Assembly: GCA_031769625.1 (NCBI GenBank)
Contig: JAUIMM010000694.1
Coordinates: 4,920,501-4,984,500 of the forward strand
DNA: 64,000 bases
Direction: 5' to 3'
DNA from: Taudactylus pleione
Lineage: Eukaryota; Chordata; Amphibia; Anura; Myobatrachidae
In this document: piece by piece, positions 13,389 to 27,057 of the stretch
How the letters are laid out: each line of letters begins with the position of its first letter
Numbering within the stretch: position 1 is the stretch's first letter
Made by a program: the position numbers and the translations under genes
The notes under the pieces: model-generated
Databases searched by the model: none
What the model was told of the DNA's origin: nothing
The model's input: the letters and a program-made list of their open reading frames with translations, nothing else

Positions 13389-16300
13389 GAGTGACACCAT
13401 TGATGCTGCATAGAGAGCGCGGAGCCCTTTGAGTGACACCATTGCTGCTGCACAGGGAACGTGGAGCCCTATGAGTGACACCATTGCTGCTGCATAGAGT
13501 GCGCGGAGCTCTATGAGTGACACCATTGCTGCTGCACAGGGAGCGCGGAGCCCTATGAGTGACACCATTGCTGCTGCACAGGGAGCGCGGAGCCCTATGA
13601 GTGGCACCTTTGCTGCTGTACAGGGAGCGCGGAGCCCTATGAGTGGCACCATTGATGCTGCATAGAGAGCGCGGAGCCCTTTGAGTGACACCATTGCTGC
13701 TGCACAGGGAGCGCGGAGCCCTATGAGTGGCACCATTGCTGCTGTACAGGGAGCGGGGAGCCCTATGAGTGGCACCATTGCTTCTGTACAGGGAGCGCGG
13801 AGCCCTATGAGGGGCACCATTGCTACAGTACAGGGAGCGCGGAGCCCTATGAGTGGCACCATTGCTGCTGTACAGGGAATGCGGAGCCCTATGAGTGGCA
13901 CCATTGCTGCTGTACAGGGAGCGAGGAGCCCTATGAGTGACACCATTACTGCTGTACAGGGAGCGCGGAGCCCTATGAGTGACACCATTGCTGCTGTACA
14001 GGGAGCGCGGAGACCTTTGAGTGACACCACGGCTGCTGTACAGGGAGCACGGAGCCCTATGAGTGACACCATTGCTGCTGTACAGGGAGCGCGGAGCCCT
14101 ATGAGTGACACCATTGCTGCTGTACAGGGAGCGCGGAGCCCTATGAGTGGCACCATTGCTGCTGTACAGGAAGCGCGGAGCCCTATAAGCGACACCATTG
14201 CTGCTGTACAGGGAGCGCGGAGCCCTATGAGTGACACCATTGCTGCTATATAGAGAGCGCGGAGCCCTATGAGTGACACCATTGCTGCTGTACAGTGAGC
14301 GCGGAGCACTATGAGTGGCACCATTGCTGCTGTACAGGGAGCGCGGAGCCCTATGAGTGACACCATTGATGCTGTACAAGGAGCGCGGAGCCCTATGAGA
14401 GGCACCATTGCTGCTGTACAGGGAGCGCGGAGCCCTATGAGTGGCACCATTGCTGCTGTATAGGGAGCGTGGAGCCCTATGAGTGGCACCATTGCTGCTG
14501 TACAAGGAATGCGGAGCCCTATGAGTGGCACCATTGCTGCTGTACAGGGAGCGCGGAGCCCTATGAGTGACACCATTGCTGCTGTACAGGGAGCGCGGAG
14601 CCCTATGAGTGGCACCATTGCTGCTGCATAGAGAGCGCAGAGCCCTATGAGTGACACCATTGCTGCTGCACAGGGAGCGCGGAGCCCTATGAGTGGCACC
14701 ATTGCTACTGCATAGAGAGCGCGGAGCCCTATGGGTGGCACCATTGCTGCTGCACAGGGAGCGCGGAGCCCTATGAGTGACACCATTGCTGCTGCATAAA
14801 GAGGGCGGAGCCCCATGAGTGACAGCATTGCTGCTGCATAAAGAGCGCGGAGCCCTATGAGTGACACCATTGCTACTGCACAGGGACCGCGGAGCCCTAT
14901 GAGTGACACCATTGCTGCTGCACAGGGACCGCGGAGCCCTACGAGTGACACCATTGCTGCTGCACAGGGAGCGCAGAGCCCTATGAGTGGCACCATTGCT
15001 GCTGCACAGGGAGCGCGGAGCCCTATGAGTGACACCATTGCTGCTGCACAGGGACCGCGGAGCCCTATGAGTGACACCATTGCTGCTGCACAGGGAGCGC
15101 GGAGCCCTATGAGTGGCACCATTGCTGCTGTACAGGGAGCGCGGAGCCCTATAAGCGACGCCATTGCTGCTGTACAGGGAGCGCGGAGCCCTATGAGTGA
15201 CACCATTGCTGCTGTACAAGGAGCGCGGAGCTCTATGAGTGACACCATTGCTGCTGCATAGAGAGCGCGGAGCCCTATGAGTGACACCATTGCTGCTGTA
15301 CAGGAAGCGCGGAGCCCTATGAGTGGCACCATTGCTGCTGTACAGGAAGCGCGGAGCCCTATGAGTGGCACCATTGCTGCTGCATAGAGAGCGCGGAGCC
15401 CTATGAGTGACACCATTGCTGCTGCACAGGGAGCGCGGAGCCCTATGAGTGGCACCATTGCTGCTGTACAGGAAGCGCGGAGCCCTATGAGTGGCACCAT
15501 TGATGCTGCAAAGAGAGCGCGGAGACCTTTGAGTGACACCATTGCTGCTGCACAGGGAGCGCGGAGCCCTATGAGTGATACGATTGCTGCTGCATAGAGA
15601 GCGCGGAGCCCTATGAGTGACACCATTGCTGCTGCATAGAGAGCGCGGAGCCCTATGAGTGGCACCATTGCTGCTGTACAGGGAGCGCGGAGCCCTATGA
15701 GTGGCACCATTGCTGCTGCATAGAGAGCGCGGAGCCCTATGAGTGACACCATTGCTGCTATACAGGGAGCGCGGAGCCCTATGAGTGGCACCATTGCTGC
15801 TGTACAGGGAGCGCGGAGACCTTTGAGTGGCACCATTGCTGCTGTACAGGGAGCGCGGAGCCCTATGAGTGGCACCATTGCTGATGTACAGGGAGCGCGG
15901 AGCCTATGAGTGGCACCATTGCTGCTGTACAAGGAGCGCGGAGCCCTATGAGAGGCACCATTGCTGCTGTACAGGGAGCGCGGAGCCCTATGAGTTGCAC
16001 CATTGCTGCTGTACAGGGAGCGCAGAGCCCTATGAGTGGCACCATTGCTGCTGTACAAGGAATGCGGAGCCCTATGAGTGGCACCATTGCTGCTGTACAG
16101 GGAGCGCGGAGCCCTATGAGTGACACCATTGCTGCTGTACAGGGAGCGCGGAGCCCTATGAGTGGCACCATTGCTGCTGCATAGAGAGCGCGGAGCCCTA
16201 TGAGTGACACCATTGCTGCTGTACAGGGAGCGCGGAGCCCTATGAGTGATACCATTGCTGCTGCATAAAGAGCGCGGAGCCCTATGAGTGACACCATTGC

Positions 16301-19300
16301 TGCTGTACAGGGAGCGCGGAGCCCTATGAGTGATACCATTGCTGCTGCATAAAAAGCGCGGAGCCCTGTGAGTGACACCATTGCTGCTGCACAGGGACCG
16401 CGGAGCCCTATGAGTGGCACCATTGCTGCTGCACAGGGAGCGCGGAGCCCTATAAGCGACACCATTGCTGCTGTACAGGGAGCGCGGAGCCCTATGAGTG
16501 GCACCATTGCTGCTGCACAGGGAGCGCGAAGCCCTATGAGTGACACCATTGCTGCTGTATAGAGAGCGCGGAGCCCTATGAGTGGCACCATTGCTGCTGC
16601 ACAGGGAGCGCGGAGCCCTATGAGTGACACAATTGCCGCTGCACAGGGAGTGCGGAGCCCTTTGAGTGACACCATTGCTGCTGTACAGGGAGCGCGGAGC
16701 CCTATGAGTGGCACCATTGCTGCTGCATAGAGAGCGTGGAGCCCTATAAGCGACACCATTGCTGCTGTACAGGGAGCGCGGAGCCCTATGAGTGACACCA
16801 TTGCTGCTGTACAGGGAGCGCGGAGCCCTATGAGTGACACCATTGCTGCTGTACAGGGACCGCGGAGCCCTATGAGTGATACCATTGCTGCTGTACAGGA
16901 AGCGCGGAGCCCTATGAGTGGCACCATTGCTGCTGTACAGGGACCGCGCAGCCCTATGAGTGATATCATTTCTGCTGTACAGGAAGCGCGGAGCCCTATG
17001 AGTGGCACCATTGCTGCTGTACAGGGAGCGCGGAGCCCTATGAGTGGCACCATTGCTGCTGCATAGAGAGCGCGGAGCCCTATGAGTGACACCATTGCTG
17101 CTGTACAGGGAGCGCGGAGCCCTATGAGTGGCACCATTGCTGCTGCATAGAGAGCGCGGAGCCCTATGAGTGACACCATTGCTGCTGTACAGGGAGCGCG
17201 GAGCCCAATGAGTGGCACCATTGCTGCTGTACAGTGAGCGCGGAGCCCTATGAGTGGCACCATTGCTGCTGTACAAGGAGCGCAGAGCTCTATGAGTGGC
17301 ACCATTGCTGCTGCACTGGGATCGCGGAGCACTATGAGTGGCACCATTGCTGCTGTACAAGGAGCGCGGAGCTCTATGAGTGACACCATTGCTGCTGTAC
17401 AGGAAGCGCGGAGCCCTATGAGTGATATCATTTCTGCTGTACAGGAAGCGCGGAGCACTATGAGTGGCACCATTGCTGCTGTACAAGGAGCGCGGAGCTC
17501 TATGAGTGACACCATTGCTGCTGTACAGGAAGCGCGGAGCCCTATGAGTGGCACCATTGCTGCTGTACTGGGAGCGCGGAGCCCTATGAGTGACACCATT
17601 GCTGCTGTACAGGGAGCGCGGAGCCCTATGAGTGGCACCATTGCTGCTGCATAGAGAGCGCGGAGCCCTATGAGTGACACCATTGCTGCTGCACAGGGAG
17701 CGCGGAGCCCTATGAGTGACACCATTGCTGCTGCACAGGGAGCGCGGAGCCCTATGAGTGACACCATTGCTGCTGCACAGGGAGCGCGGAGCCTTATGAG
17801 TGACACCATTGCTGCTGTACAGAGAGCGCGGAGCCCTATGAGTGACACCATTGCTGCTGTACAGAGAGCGCGGATCCCTATGAGTGACACCATTGCTGCT
17901 GTACAGAGAGCGCGGAGCCCTATGAGTGACACCATTGCTGCTGCATAGAGAGCGCGGAGCCCTATGAGTGACACCATTGCTGCTGTACAGGGAGCGCGGA
18001 GCCTTATGAGTGACACCATTGCTGCTGCAGAGGGAGCGCGGAGCCCTATGAGTGGCACCATTGCTGCTGCATAGAGAGCGCGGAGCCCTATGAGTGGCAC
18101 CATTGCTGCTGTACAGGGAGCGCAGAGCCCTATGAGTGACACCATTGCTGCTGCATAGAGAGCGCGGAGCCCTATGAGTGACACCATTGCTGCTGCATAG
18201 AGAGCGCGGAGCCCTATGAGTGGCACCATTGCTGCTGTACAGAGAGTGCGGAGCCCTATGAGTGGCACCATTGCTGCTGTACAGAGAGTGCAGAGCCCTA
18301 TGAGTGGCACCTTTGCTGCTGCACAGGGAGCGCGGAGCACTATGAGTGACACCATTGCTGCTGCACAGGGACCGCGGAGCCCTATGAGTGGCACCATTGC
18401 AGCTGCACATGGAGCGCGGAGCCCTATGAGTGACACCATTGCTGCTGCACAGGGAGCGCGGAGCCCTATGAGTGGCACCATTGCTGCTGCATAGAGATCG
18501 CGGAGCCCTATGAGTGGCACCATTGCAGCTGCATAGAGAGCGCGGAGCCCTATGAGTGGCACCATTGCTGCTGTACAGGGAGCGCGGAGCCCTATGAGTG
18601 GCACCATTGCTGCTGTACAGAGAGCGCGGAGCCCTATGAGTGGCACCATTGCTGCTGCACAGGGAGCGCGGAGCCCTATGAGTGACACAATTGCCGCTGC
18701 ACAGGGAGTGCGGAGCCCTTTGAGTGACACCATTGCTGCTGTACAGGGAGCGCGGAGCCCTAAGAGGGGCACCATTGCTGCTGTACAGGGAGAGCAGAGC
18801 CCTATGAGTGGCACCATTGCTGCTGTACAGGGAGCGCGGAGCCCTATGAGTGGCACCATTGCTGCTGTACAGGAAGCGCGGAGCCCTATGAGTGGCACCA
18901 TTGGTGCTGCACAGGGAGCGCGGAGCACTATGAGTGGCACCATTGCTGCTGTACAGGGAGCGCAGAGCCCTATGAGTGGCACCATTGCTGCTGTACAGGG
19001 AGCGCGGAGCCCTATGAGTGGCACTATTGGTGCTCCACAGGGAGCGCGGAGCACTATGAGTGGCACCATTGCTGCTGTACAGGGAGCGCAGAGCCCTATG
19101 AGTGGCACCATTGCTGCTGTACAGGGAGCGCGGAGCCCTATGAGTGACACCATTGCTGCTGCATAGAGAGCGCGGAGCCCTATGAGTTACACCATTGCTG
19201 CTGCATAGAGAGCGCGGAGCCCTATAAGCGACACCATTGCTGCTGTACAGGGAGCGCGGAGCCCTATGAGTGACACCATTGCTGCTATATAGAGAGCGCG

Positions 19301-19811
19301 GAGCCCTATGAGAGACACCATTGCTGCTGTACAGTGAGCGCGGAGCCCTATGAGTGGCACCATTGCTGCTGTACAGGGAGCGTGGAGCCCTATGAATGAC
19401 AACATTGCTGCTGTACAAGGAGCGCGGAGCTCTATGAGTGACACCATTGCTGCTGTACAGGAAGCGCGGAGCCCTATGAGTGATATCATTTCTGCTGTAC
19501 AGGAAGCGCGGAGCCCTATGAGTGGCACCATTCCTGCTGTACAAGGAATGCGGAGCCCTATGAGTGGCACTATTGCTGCTGTACAGGGAGCGCGGAGCCC
19601 TATGAGTGGCACCATTGCTGCTGCATAGAGAGCGCGGAGCCCTATGAGTGGCACCATTGCTGCTGTACAGGGAGCGCGGAGCCCTATGAGTGGCACCATT
19701 GCTGCTGCACATGGAGCGCGGACCCCTATGAGTGACACCATTGCTGCTGCATAGAGAGCGCGGAGCCCTATGTGTGACACCATTGCTGCTGTACAGAGAG
19801 CGCAGAGCTCT
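13389..19811. repeat. Array segment, copy of 2847-8894
   Basis: It repeats the variant order of 2847-8894 with extra units, especially between 16560 and 16790. It overlaps the 8-kb duplicated block that starts at 15573, so this stretch took part in at least two duplication events. Confidence 0.7.
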
Positions 19812-22800
19812 ATGAGTGGCACCATTGCTGCTGTACAGGGAGCGCGGAGCCCTATGAGTGACACCATTGCTGCTGCATAAAGAGCGCGGAGCCCTATGAG
19901 TGACACCATTGCTGCTGCACAGGGACCGCGGAGCCCTATGAGTGGCACCATTGCTGCTGCACAGGGAGTGCGGACCCCTATGAGTGACACCATTGCTGCT
20001 GCATAGAGAGCGCAGAGCCCTATGAGTGACACCATTGCTGCTGTACAGAGAGCGCAGAGCTCCATGAGTGGCACCATTGCTGCTGTACAGGGAGCGCGGA
20101 GCCCTATGAGTGGCACCATTGCTGCTGTACAGGGAGCGCGGAGCCCTAAGAGTGGCACCATTGCTGCTGCACAGGGAGCGCGGAGCCCTATGAGTGATAC
20201 CGATGCTGCTGTACATGGAGCGCGGAGCCCTATGAGTGACACCATTGCTGCTGCACAGGGACCACGGAGCCCTATGAGTGACACCATTGCTGCTGCACAG
20301 GGGGCGCGGAGCCCTATGAGTGACACCATTGCTGCTGCATAGAGAGTGCGGAGCCGTATGAGTGACACCATTGCTGCTGCATAGAGAGTGCGGAGCCCTA
20401 TGAGTGACACCATTGCTGCTGCACAGGGAGCGCGGAGCCCTATGAGTGGCACCATTGCTGCTGCATAGAGATTGCGGAGCCCTATGAGTGGCACCATTGC
20501 TGCTGCATAGAGAGCGCGGAGCCCTATGAGTGGCACCATTGCTGCTGTACAGGGAGCGCGGAGCCCTATGAGTGGCACCATTGCTGCTGTACAGAGAGCG
20601 CTGAGCCCTATGAGTGGCACCATTGCTGCTGCACAGGGAGCGTGGAGCCCTATGAGTGACACCATTGCCGCTGCACAGGGAGTGCGGAGCCCTTTGAGTG
20701 ACACCATTGCTGCTGTACAGGGAGCGCGGAGCCCTATGAGTGACACCATTGCTGCTGCACAGGGAGCGCGGAGCCCTACGACGGGCACCATTGCTGCTGT
20801 ACAGGGAGAGCGGAGCCCTATGAGTGACACCATTGCTGCTGTACAGGGAGCGCAGAGCCCTATGAGTGGCACCATTGCTGCTGTACAGTGAGTGCGGAGC
20901 CCTATGAGTGACACCATTGCTGCTGTACAGTGAGTGCGGAGCCCTATGAGTGGCACCATTGCTGCTGTACAGTGAGTGCAGAGCCCTATGAGTGGCACCA
21001 TTGCTGCTGTACAGGGAGCGCGGAGCCCTATGAGTGACACCATTGCTGCTGTACAGGGAGCGCGGAGCCCTATGAGTGACACCATTGCTGCTGTACAAGG
21101 AGCGCGGAGCCCTATGAGAGGCACCATTGCTGCTGTACAGGGAGCGCGGAGCCCTATGAGTGGCACCATTGCTGCTGCATAGAGAGCGCGGAGCCCTATG
21201 AGTGACACCATTGCTGCTGTACAGGGAGCGCGGAGCCCTATGAGTGATACCATTGCTGCTGCAAAGAGAGTGCGGAGCCCTATGAGTGGCACCATTGCTG
21301 CTGTACAGGGAGCGCGGAGCCCTATGAGTGGCACCATTGCTGCTGTACAGGGAGCGCGGAGCCCTATGAGTGGCACCATTGCTGCTGCATAGAGAGCGCG
21401 GAGCCCTATGAGTGGCACCATTGCTGCTGCACAGGGAGCGCGGAGCCCTATGAGTGACAGCATTGCTGCTGCATAAAGAGCGCGGAGCCCTATGAGTGAC
21501 ACCATTGCAGCTGCACAGGGACCGCGGAGCCCTATGAGTGACACCATTGCTGCTGCATAGAGAGCGCGGAGCCCTATGAGTGGCACCATTGCTGCTGTAC
21601 AGGGAGCGCGGAGCCCTATGAGTGGCACCATTGGTGCTGCACAGGGAGCGCGGAGCCCTATGAGTGGCACCATTGCTGCTGCACAGGGGCCGCGGAGCCC
21701 TATGAGTGACACCATTGCCGCTGCACAGGGAGTGCGGAGCCCTTTGAGTGACACCATTGCTGCTGTACAGGGAGCGCGCAGCCCTACGAGGGGCACCATT
21801 GCTGCTGTACAGGGAGAGCGGAGCCCTATGAGTGGCACCATTGCTGCTGTACAGGGAGCGCGGAGCCCTATGAGTGTCACCATTGCTGCTGTACAGGGAG
21901 CGCGGAGCCCTATGAGTGGCACCATTGGTGCTGCACAGGGAGCGCGGAGCCCTATGAGTGGCACCATTGCTGCTGTACAGGGAGCGCAGAGCCCTATGAG
22001 TGGCACCATTGCTGCTGTACAGGGAGCACGGAGCCCTATGAGTGGCACTATTGGTGCTCCACAGGGAGCGCGGAGCACTATGAGTGGCACCATTGCTGCT
22101 GTACAGGGAGCGCAGAGCCCTATGAGTGGCACCATTGCTGCTGTACAGGGAGCGCGGAGCCCTATGAGTGACACCATTGCTGCTGCATAGAGAGCGCGGA
22201 GCCCTATGAGTGAAACAATTGCTGCTGCATAGAGAGCGCGGAGCCCTATAAGCGACACCATTGCTGCTGTACAAGCAGCGCGGAGCCCTATGAGTGACAC
22301 CATTGCTGCTATATAGAGAGCGCGGAGCCCTATGAGAGACACCATTGCTGCTGTACAGTGAGCGCGGAGCCCTATGAGTGGCACCATTGCTGCTGTACAG
22401 GGAGCGCGGAGCCCTATGAGTGACACCATTGCTGCTGTACAAGGAGCGCGGAGCTCTATGAGTGACACCATTGCTGCTGTACAGGAAGCGCGGAGCCCTA
22501 TGAGTGATATCATTTCTGCTGTACAGGAAGCGCGGAGCCCTATGAGTGGCACCATTGCTGCTGTACAAGGAATGCGGAGCCCTATGAGTGGCACCATTGC
22601 TGCTGTACAGGGAGCGCGGAGCCCTATGAGTGGCACCATTGCTGCTGCATAGAGAGCGCGAAGCCCTATGAGTGGCATCATTGCTGCTGTACAGGGAGCG
22701 CGGAGCCCTATGAGTGGCACCATTGCTGCTGCACAGGGAGCGCTGACCCCTATGAGTGACACCATTGCTGCTGCATAGAGAGCGTGGAGCCCTATGAGTG

Positions 22801-23593
22801 ACACCATTGCTGCTGTACAGAGAGCGCAGAGCTCTATGAGTGGCACCATTGCTGCCTTACAGGGAGCGCGGAGCCCTATGAGTGACACCATTGCTGCTGC
22901 ATAAAGAGCGCGGAGCCCTATGAGTGACACCATTGCTGCTGCACAGGGACCGCGGAGCCCTATGAGTGGCACCATTGCTGCTGTACAGGGAGCGCGGAGC
23001 CCTATGAGTGGCACCATTGCTGCTGTACAGGGAGCGCGGAGCCCTATGAGTGGCACCATTGCTGCTGCACAGGGAGCGCGGAGCCCTATGAGTGATACCA
23101 TTGCTGCTGTACATGGAGCGCGGAGCCCTATGAGTGACACCATTGCTGCTGCACAGGGACCGCGGAGCCCTATGAGTGACACCATTGCTGCTGCACAGGG
23201 AGCGCGGAGCCCTATGAGTGACACCATTGCTGCTGCATAGAGAGTGCGGAGCCCTATGAGTGACACCATTGCTGCTGCATAGAGAGTGCGGAGCCCTATG
23301 AGTGACACCATTGCTGCTGCAAAGGGAGCGCGGAGCCCTATGAGTGGCACCATTGCTGCTGCATTGAGATCGCGGAGCCCTATGAGTGGCACCATTGCTG
23401 CTGCATAGAGAGCGCGGAGCCCTATGACTGGCACCATTGCTGCTGTACAGGGAGCGCGGAGCCCTATGAGTGGCACCATTGCTGCTGTACAGAGAGCGCT
23501 GAGCCCTATGAGTGGCACCATTGCTGCTGCACAGGGAGCGTGGAGCCCTATGAGTGACACCATTGCCGCTGCACAGGGAGTGCGGAGCCCTTT
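15573..23593. repeat. 8-kb tandem duplication of array segment, copy 1
   Basis: The block begins at a GAGTGATACGATTG unit and is repeated from 23594. Both copies share a one-base deletion in GCGGAGCCTATGAG at 15900 and 23921. The offset is 8021, then 7937 after a two-unit difference near 16600-16790, then 8511, 8385 and 8343 in later parts. Confidence 0.8.
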
Positions 23594-26500
23594 GAGTGAT
23601 ACGATTGCTGCTGCATAGAGAGCGCGGAGCCCTATGAGTGACACCATTGCTGCTGCATAGAGAGCGCGGAGCCCTATGAGTGGCACCATTGCTGCTGTAC
23701 AGGGAGCGCGGAGCCCTATGAGTGGCACCATTGCTGCTGCATAGAGAGCGCGGAGCCCTATGAGTGGCACCATTGCTGCTATACAGGGAGCGCGGAGCCC
23801 TATGAGTGGCACCATTGCTGCTGTACAGGGAGCGCGGAGACCTTTGAGTGGCACCATTGCTGCTGTACAGGGAGCGCGGAGCCCTATGAGTGGCACCATT
23901 GCTGATGTACAGGGAGCGCGGAGCCTATGAGTGGCACCATTGCTGCTGTACAAGGAGCGCGGAGCCCTATGAGAGGCACCATTGCTGCTGTACAGGGAGC
24001 GCGGAGCCCTATGAGTTGCACCATTGCTGCTGTACAGGGAGCGCAGAGCCCTATGAGTGGCACCATTGCTGCTGTACAAGGAATGCGGAGCCCTATGAGT
24101 GGCACCATTGCTGCTGTACAGGGAGCGCGGAGCCCTATGAGTGACACCATTGCTGCTGTACAGGGAGCGCGGAGCCCTATGAGTGGCAACATTGCTGCTG
24201 CATAGAGAGCGCGGAGCCCTATGAGTGACACCATTGCTGCTGTACAGGGAGCGCGGAGCCCTATGAGTGATACCATTGCTGCTGCATAAAGAGCGCGGAG
24301 CCCTATGAGTGACACCATTGCTGCTGTACAGGGAGCGCGGAGCCCTATGAGTGATACCATTGCTGCTGCATAAAGAGCGCGGAGCCCTGTGAGTGACACC
24401 ATTGCTGCTGCACAGGGACCGCGGAGCCCTATGAGTGGCACCATTGCTGCTGCACAGGGAGCGCGGAGCCCTATAAGCGACACCATTGCTGCTGTACAGG
24501 GAGCGCGGAGCCCTATGAGTGGCACCATTGCTGCTGCACAGGGAGCGCGGAGCCCTATGAGTGACACCATTGCTGCTGTATAGAGAGCGCGGAGCCCTAT
24601 GAGTGGCACCATTGCTGCTGCACAAGGACCGCGGAGCCCTATGAGTGACACCATTGCTGCTGCACAGGGAGCGTGGAGCCCTATAAGCGACACCATTGCT
24701 GCTGTACAGGGAGCGCGGAGCCCTATGAGTGACACCATTGCTGCTGTACAGGGAGCGCGGAGCCCTATGAGTGACACCATTGCTGCTGTACAGGGACCGC
24801 GGAGCCCTATGAGTGATACCATTGCTGCTGTACAGGAAGCGCGGAGCCCTATGAGTGGCACCATTGCTGCTGTACAGGGACCGCGCAGCCCTATGAGTGA
24901 TATCATTTCTGCTGTACAGGAAGCGCGGAGCCCTATGAGTGGCACCATTGCTGCTGTACAGGGAGCGCGGAGCCCTATGAGTGGCACCATTGCTGCTGCA
25001 TAGAGAGCGCGGAGCCCTATGAGTGACACCATTGCTGCTGTACAGGGAGCGCGGAGCCCTATGAGTGGCACCATTGCTGCTGCATAGAGAGCGCGGAGCC
25101 CTATGAGTGACACCATTGCTGCTGTACAGGGAGCGCGGAGCCCAATGAGTGGCACCATTGCTGCTGTACAGTGAGCGCGGAGCCCTATGAGTGGCACCAT
25201 TGCTGCTGTACAAGGAGCGCAGAGCTCTATGAGTGGCACCATTGCTGCTGCACTGGGATCGCGGAGCACTATGAGTGGCACCATTGCTGCTGTACAAGGA
25301 GCGCGGAGCTCTATGAGTGACACCATTGCTGCTGTACAGGAAGCGCGGAGCCCTATGAGTGATATCATTTCTGCTGTACAGGAAGCGCGGAGCACTATGA
25401 GTGGCACCATTGCTGCTGTACAAGGATCGCGGAGCTCTATGAGTGACACCATTGCTGCTGTACAGGAAGCGCGGAGCCCTATGAGTGGCACCATTGCTGC
25501 TGTACTGGGAGCGCGGAGCCCTATGAGTGACACCATTGCTGCTGTACAGGGAGCGCGGAGCCCTATGAGTGGCACCATTGCTGCTGCATAGAGAGCGCGG
25601 AGCCCTATGAGTGACACCATTGCTGCTGCACAGGGAGCGCGGAGCCCTATGAGTGACACCATTGCTGCTGCACAGGGAGCGCGGAGCCCTATGAGTGACA
25701 CCATTGCTGCTGCACAGGGAGCGCGGAGCCCTATGAGTGACACCATTGCTGCTGTACAGAGAGCGCGGAGCCCTATGAGTGACACCATTGCTGCTGTACA
25801 GAGAGCGCGGATCCCTATGAGTGACACCATTGCTGCTGTACAGAGAGCGCGGAGCCCTATGAGTGACACCATTGCTGCTGCATAGAGAGCGCGGAGCCCT
25901 ATGAGTGACACCATTGCTGCTGTACAGGGAGCGCGGAGCCTTATGAGTGACACCATTGCTGCTGCAGAGGAAGCGCGGAGCCCTATGAGTGGCACCATTG
26001 CTGCTGCATAGAGAGCGCGGAGCCCTATGAGTGGCACCATTGCTGCTGTACAGGGAGCGCAGAGCCCTATGAGTGACACCATTGCTGCTGCATAGAGAGC
26101 GCGGAGCCCTATGAGTGACACCATTGCTGCTGCATAGAGAGCGCGGAGCCCTATGAGTGGCACCATTGCTGCTGTAAAGAGAGTGCGGAGCCCTATGAGT
26201 GGCACCATTGCTGCTGTACAGAGAGTGCAGAGCCCTATGAGTGGCACCATTGCTGCTGCACAGGGAGCGCGGAGCACTATGAGTGACACCATTGCTGCTG
26301 CACAGGGACCGCGGAGCCCTATGAGTGGCACCATTGCAGCTGCACATGGAGCGCGGAGCCCTATGAGTGACACCATTGCTGCTGCACAGGGAGCGCGGAG
26401 CCCTATGAGTGGCACCATTGCTGCTGCATAGAGATCGCGGAGCCCTATGAGTGGCACCATTGCAGCTGCATAGAGAGCGCGGAGCCCTATGAGTGGCACC

Positions 26501-26700
26501 ATTGCTGCTGTACAGGGAGCGCGGAGCCCTATGAGTGGCACCATTGCTGCTGTACAGAGAGCGCGGAGCCCTATGAGTGGCACCATTGCTGCTGCACAGG
26601 GAGCGCGGAGCCCTATGAGTGACACCATTGCCGCTGCACAGGGAGTGCGGAGCCCTTTGAGTGACACCATTGCTGCTGTACAGGGAGCGCGGAGCCCTAT

Positions 26701-27057
26701 TATTATTATTATTATTATTATTACCAGTTATTTATATAGCGCACACATATTCCGCAGCGCTTTACAGAGAAGATCTGGACATTCACATCAGTCCCTGCCC
26801 CAGTGGAGCTTACAATCTATATTCCCTACCACATGTACACACACACACACACATACACACTAGGGTAATTTGTGTTGGGAGCCAATTAACCTACCAGTAT
26901 ATTTTTGGAGTGTGGGAGGAAACCGGAGTACCCGGAGGAAACCCACGCAAGCACAGGGAGAATATACAAACTCCACACAGGTAGGGCCATGGTGGGAATC
27001 AAACCCATGAACTCAGTGCTGTGAGGCAGTAACGCTAACCATTACACCGTCTGTGCT
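26701..27057 (-). mobile_element. tRNA-derived SINE with L2-type 3' tail
   Basis: Read on the minus strand, the element starts with a tRNA-like head: an A-box-like GGTGTAATGGTTAGCG and a B-box-like GGGTTTGATTCCC. It continues through the widespread vertebrate repeat segment with TTTCCTCCGGGTACTCCGG, a (GT)n run, GATTGTAAGCTCC, and ends with GTAAAGCGCTGCGG and GCTATATAAATAAC followed by (AAT)n, like the 3' end of L2 LINEs. Such SINEs are transcribed by RNA polymerase III and copied by LINE machinery. GCCCTAT flanks it at 26694-26700 and 27058-27064, a likely target-site duplication; a few bases overlap the SINE start, so the edge is uncertain by about four bases. Confidence 0.85.
26837..26860. 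repeat. (AC)n microsatellite inside the SINE
   Basis: A run of AC dinucleotides with one interruption (ACATACACAC) lies in the middle of the SINE. Confidence 0.9.
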
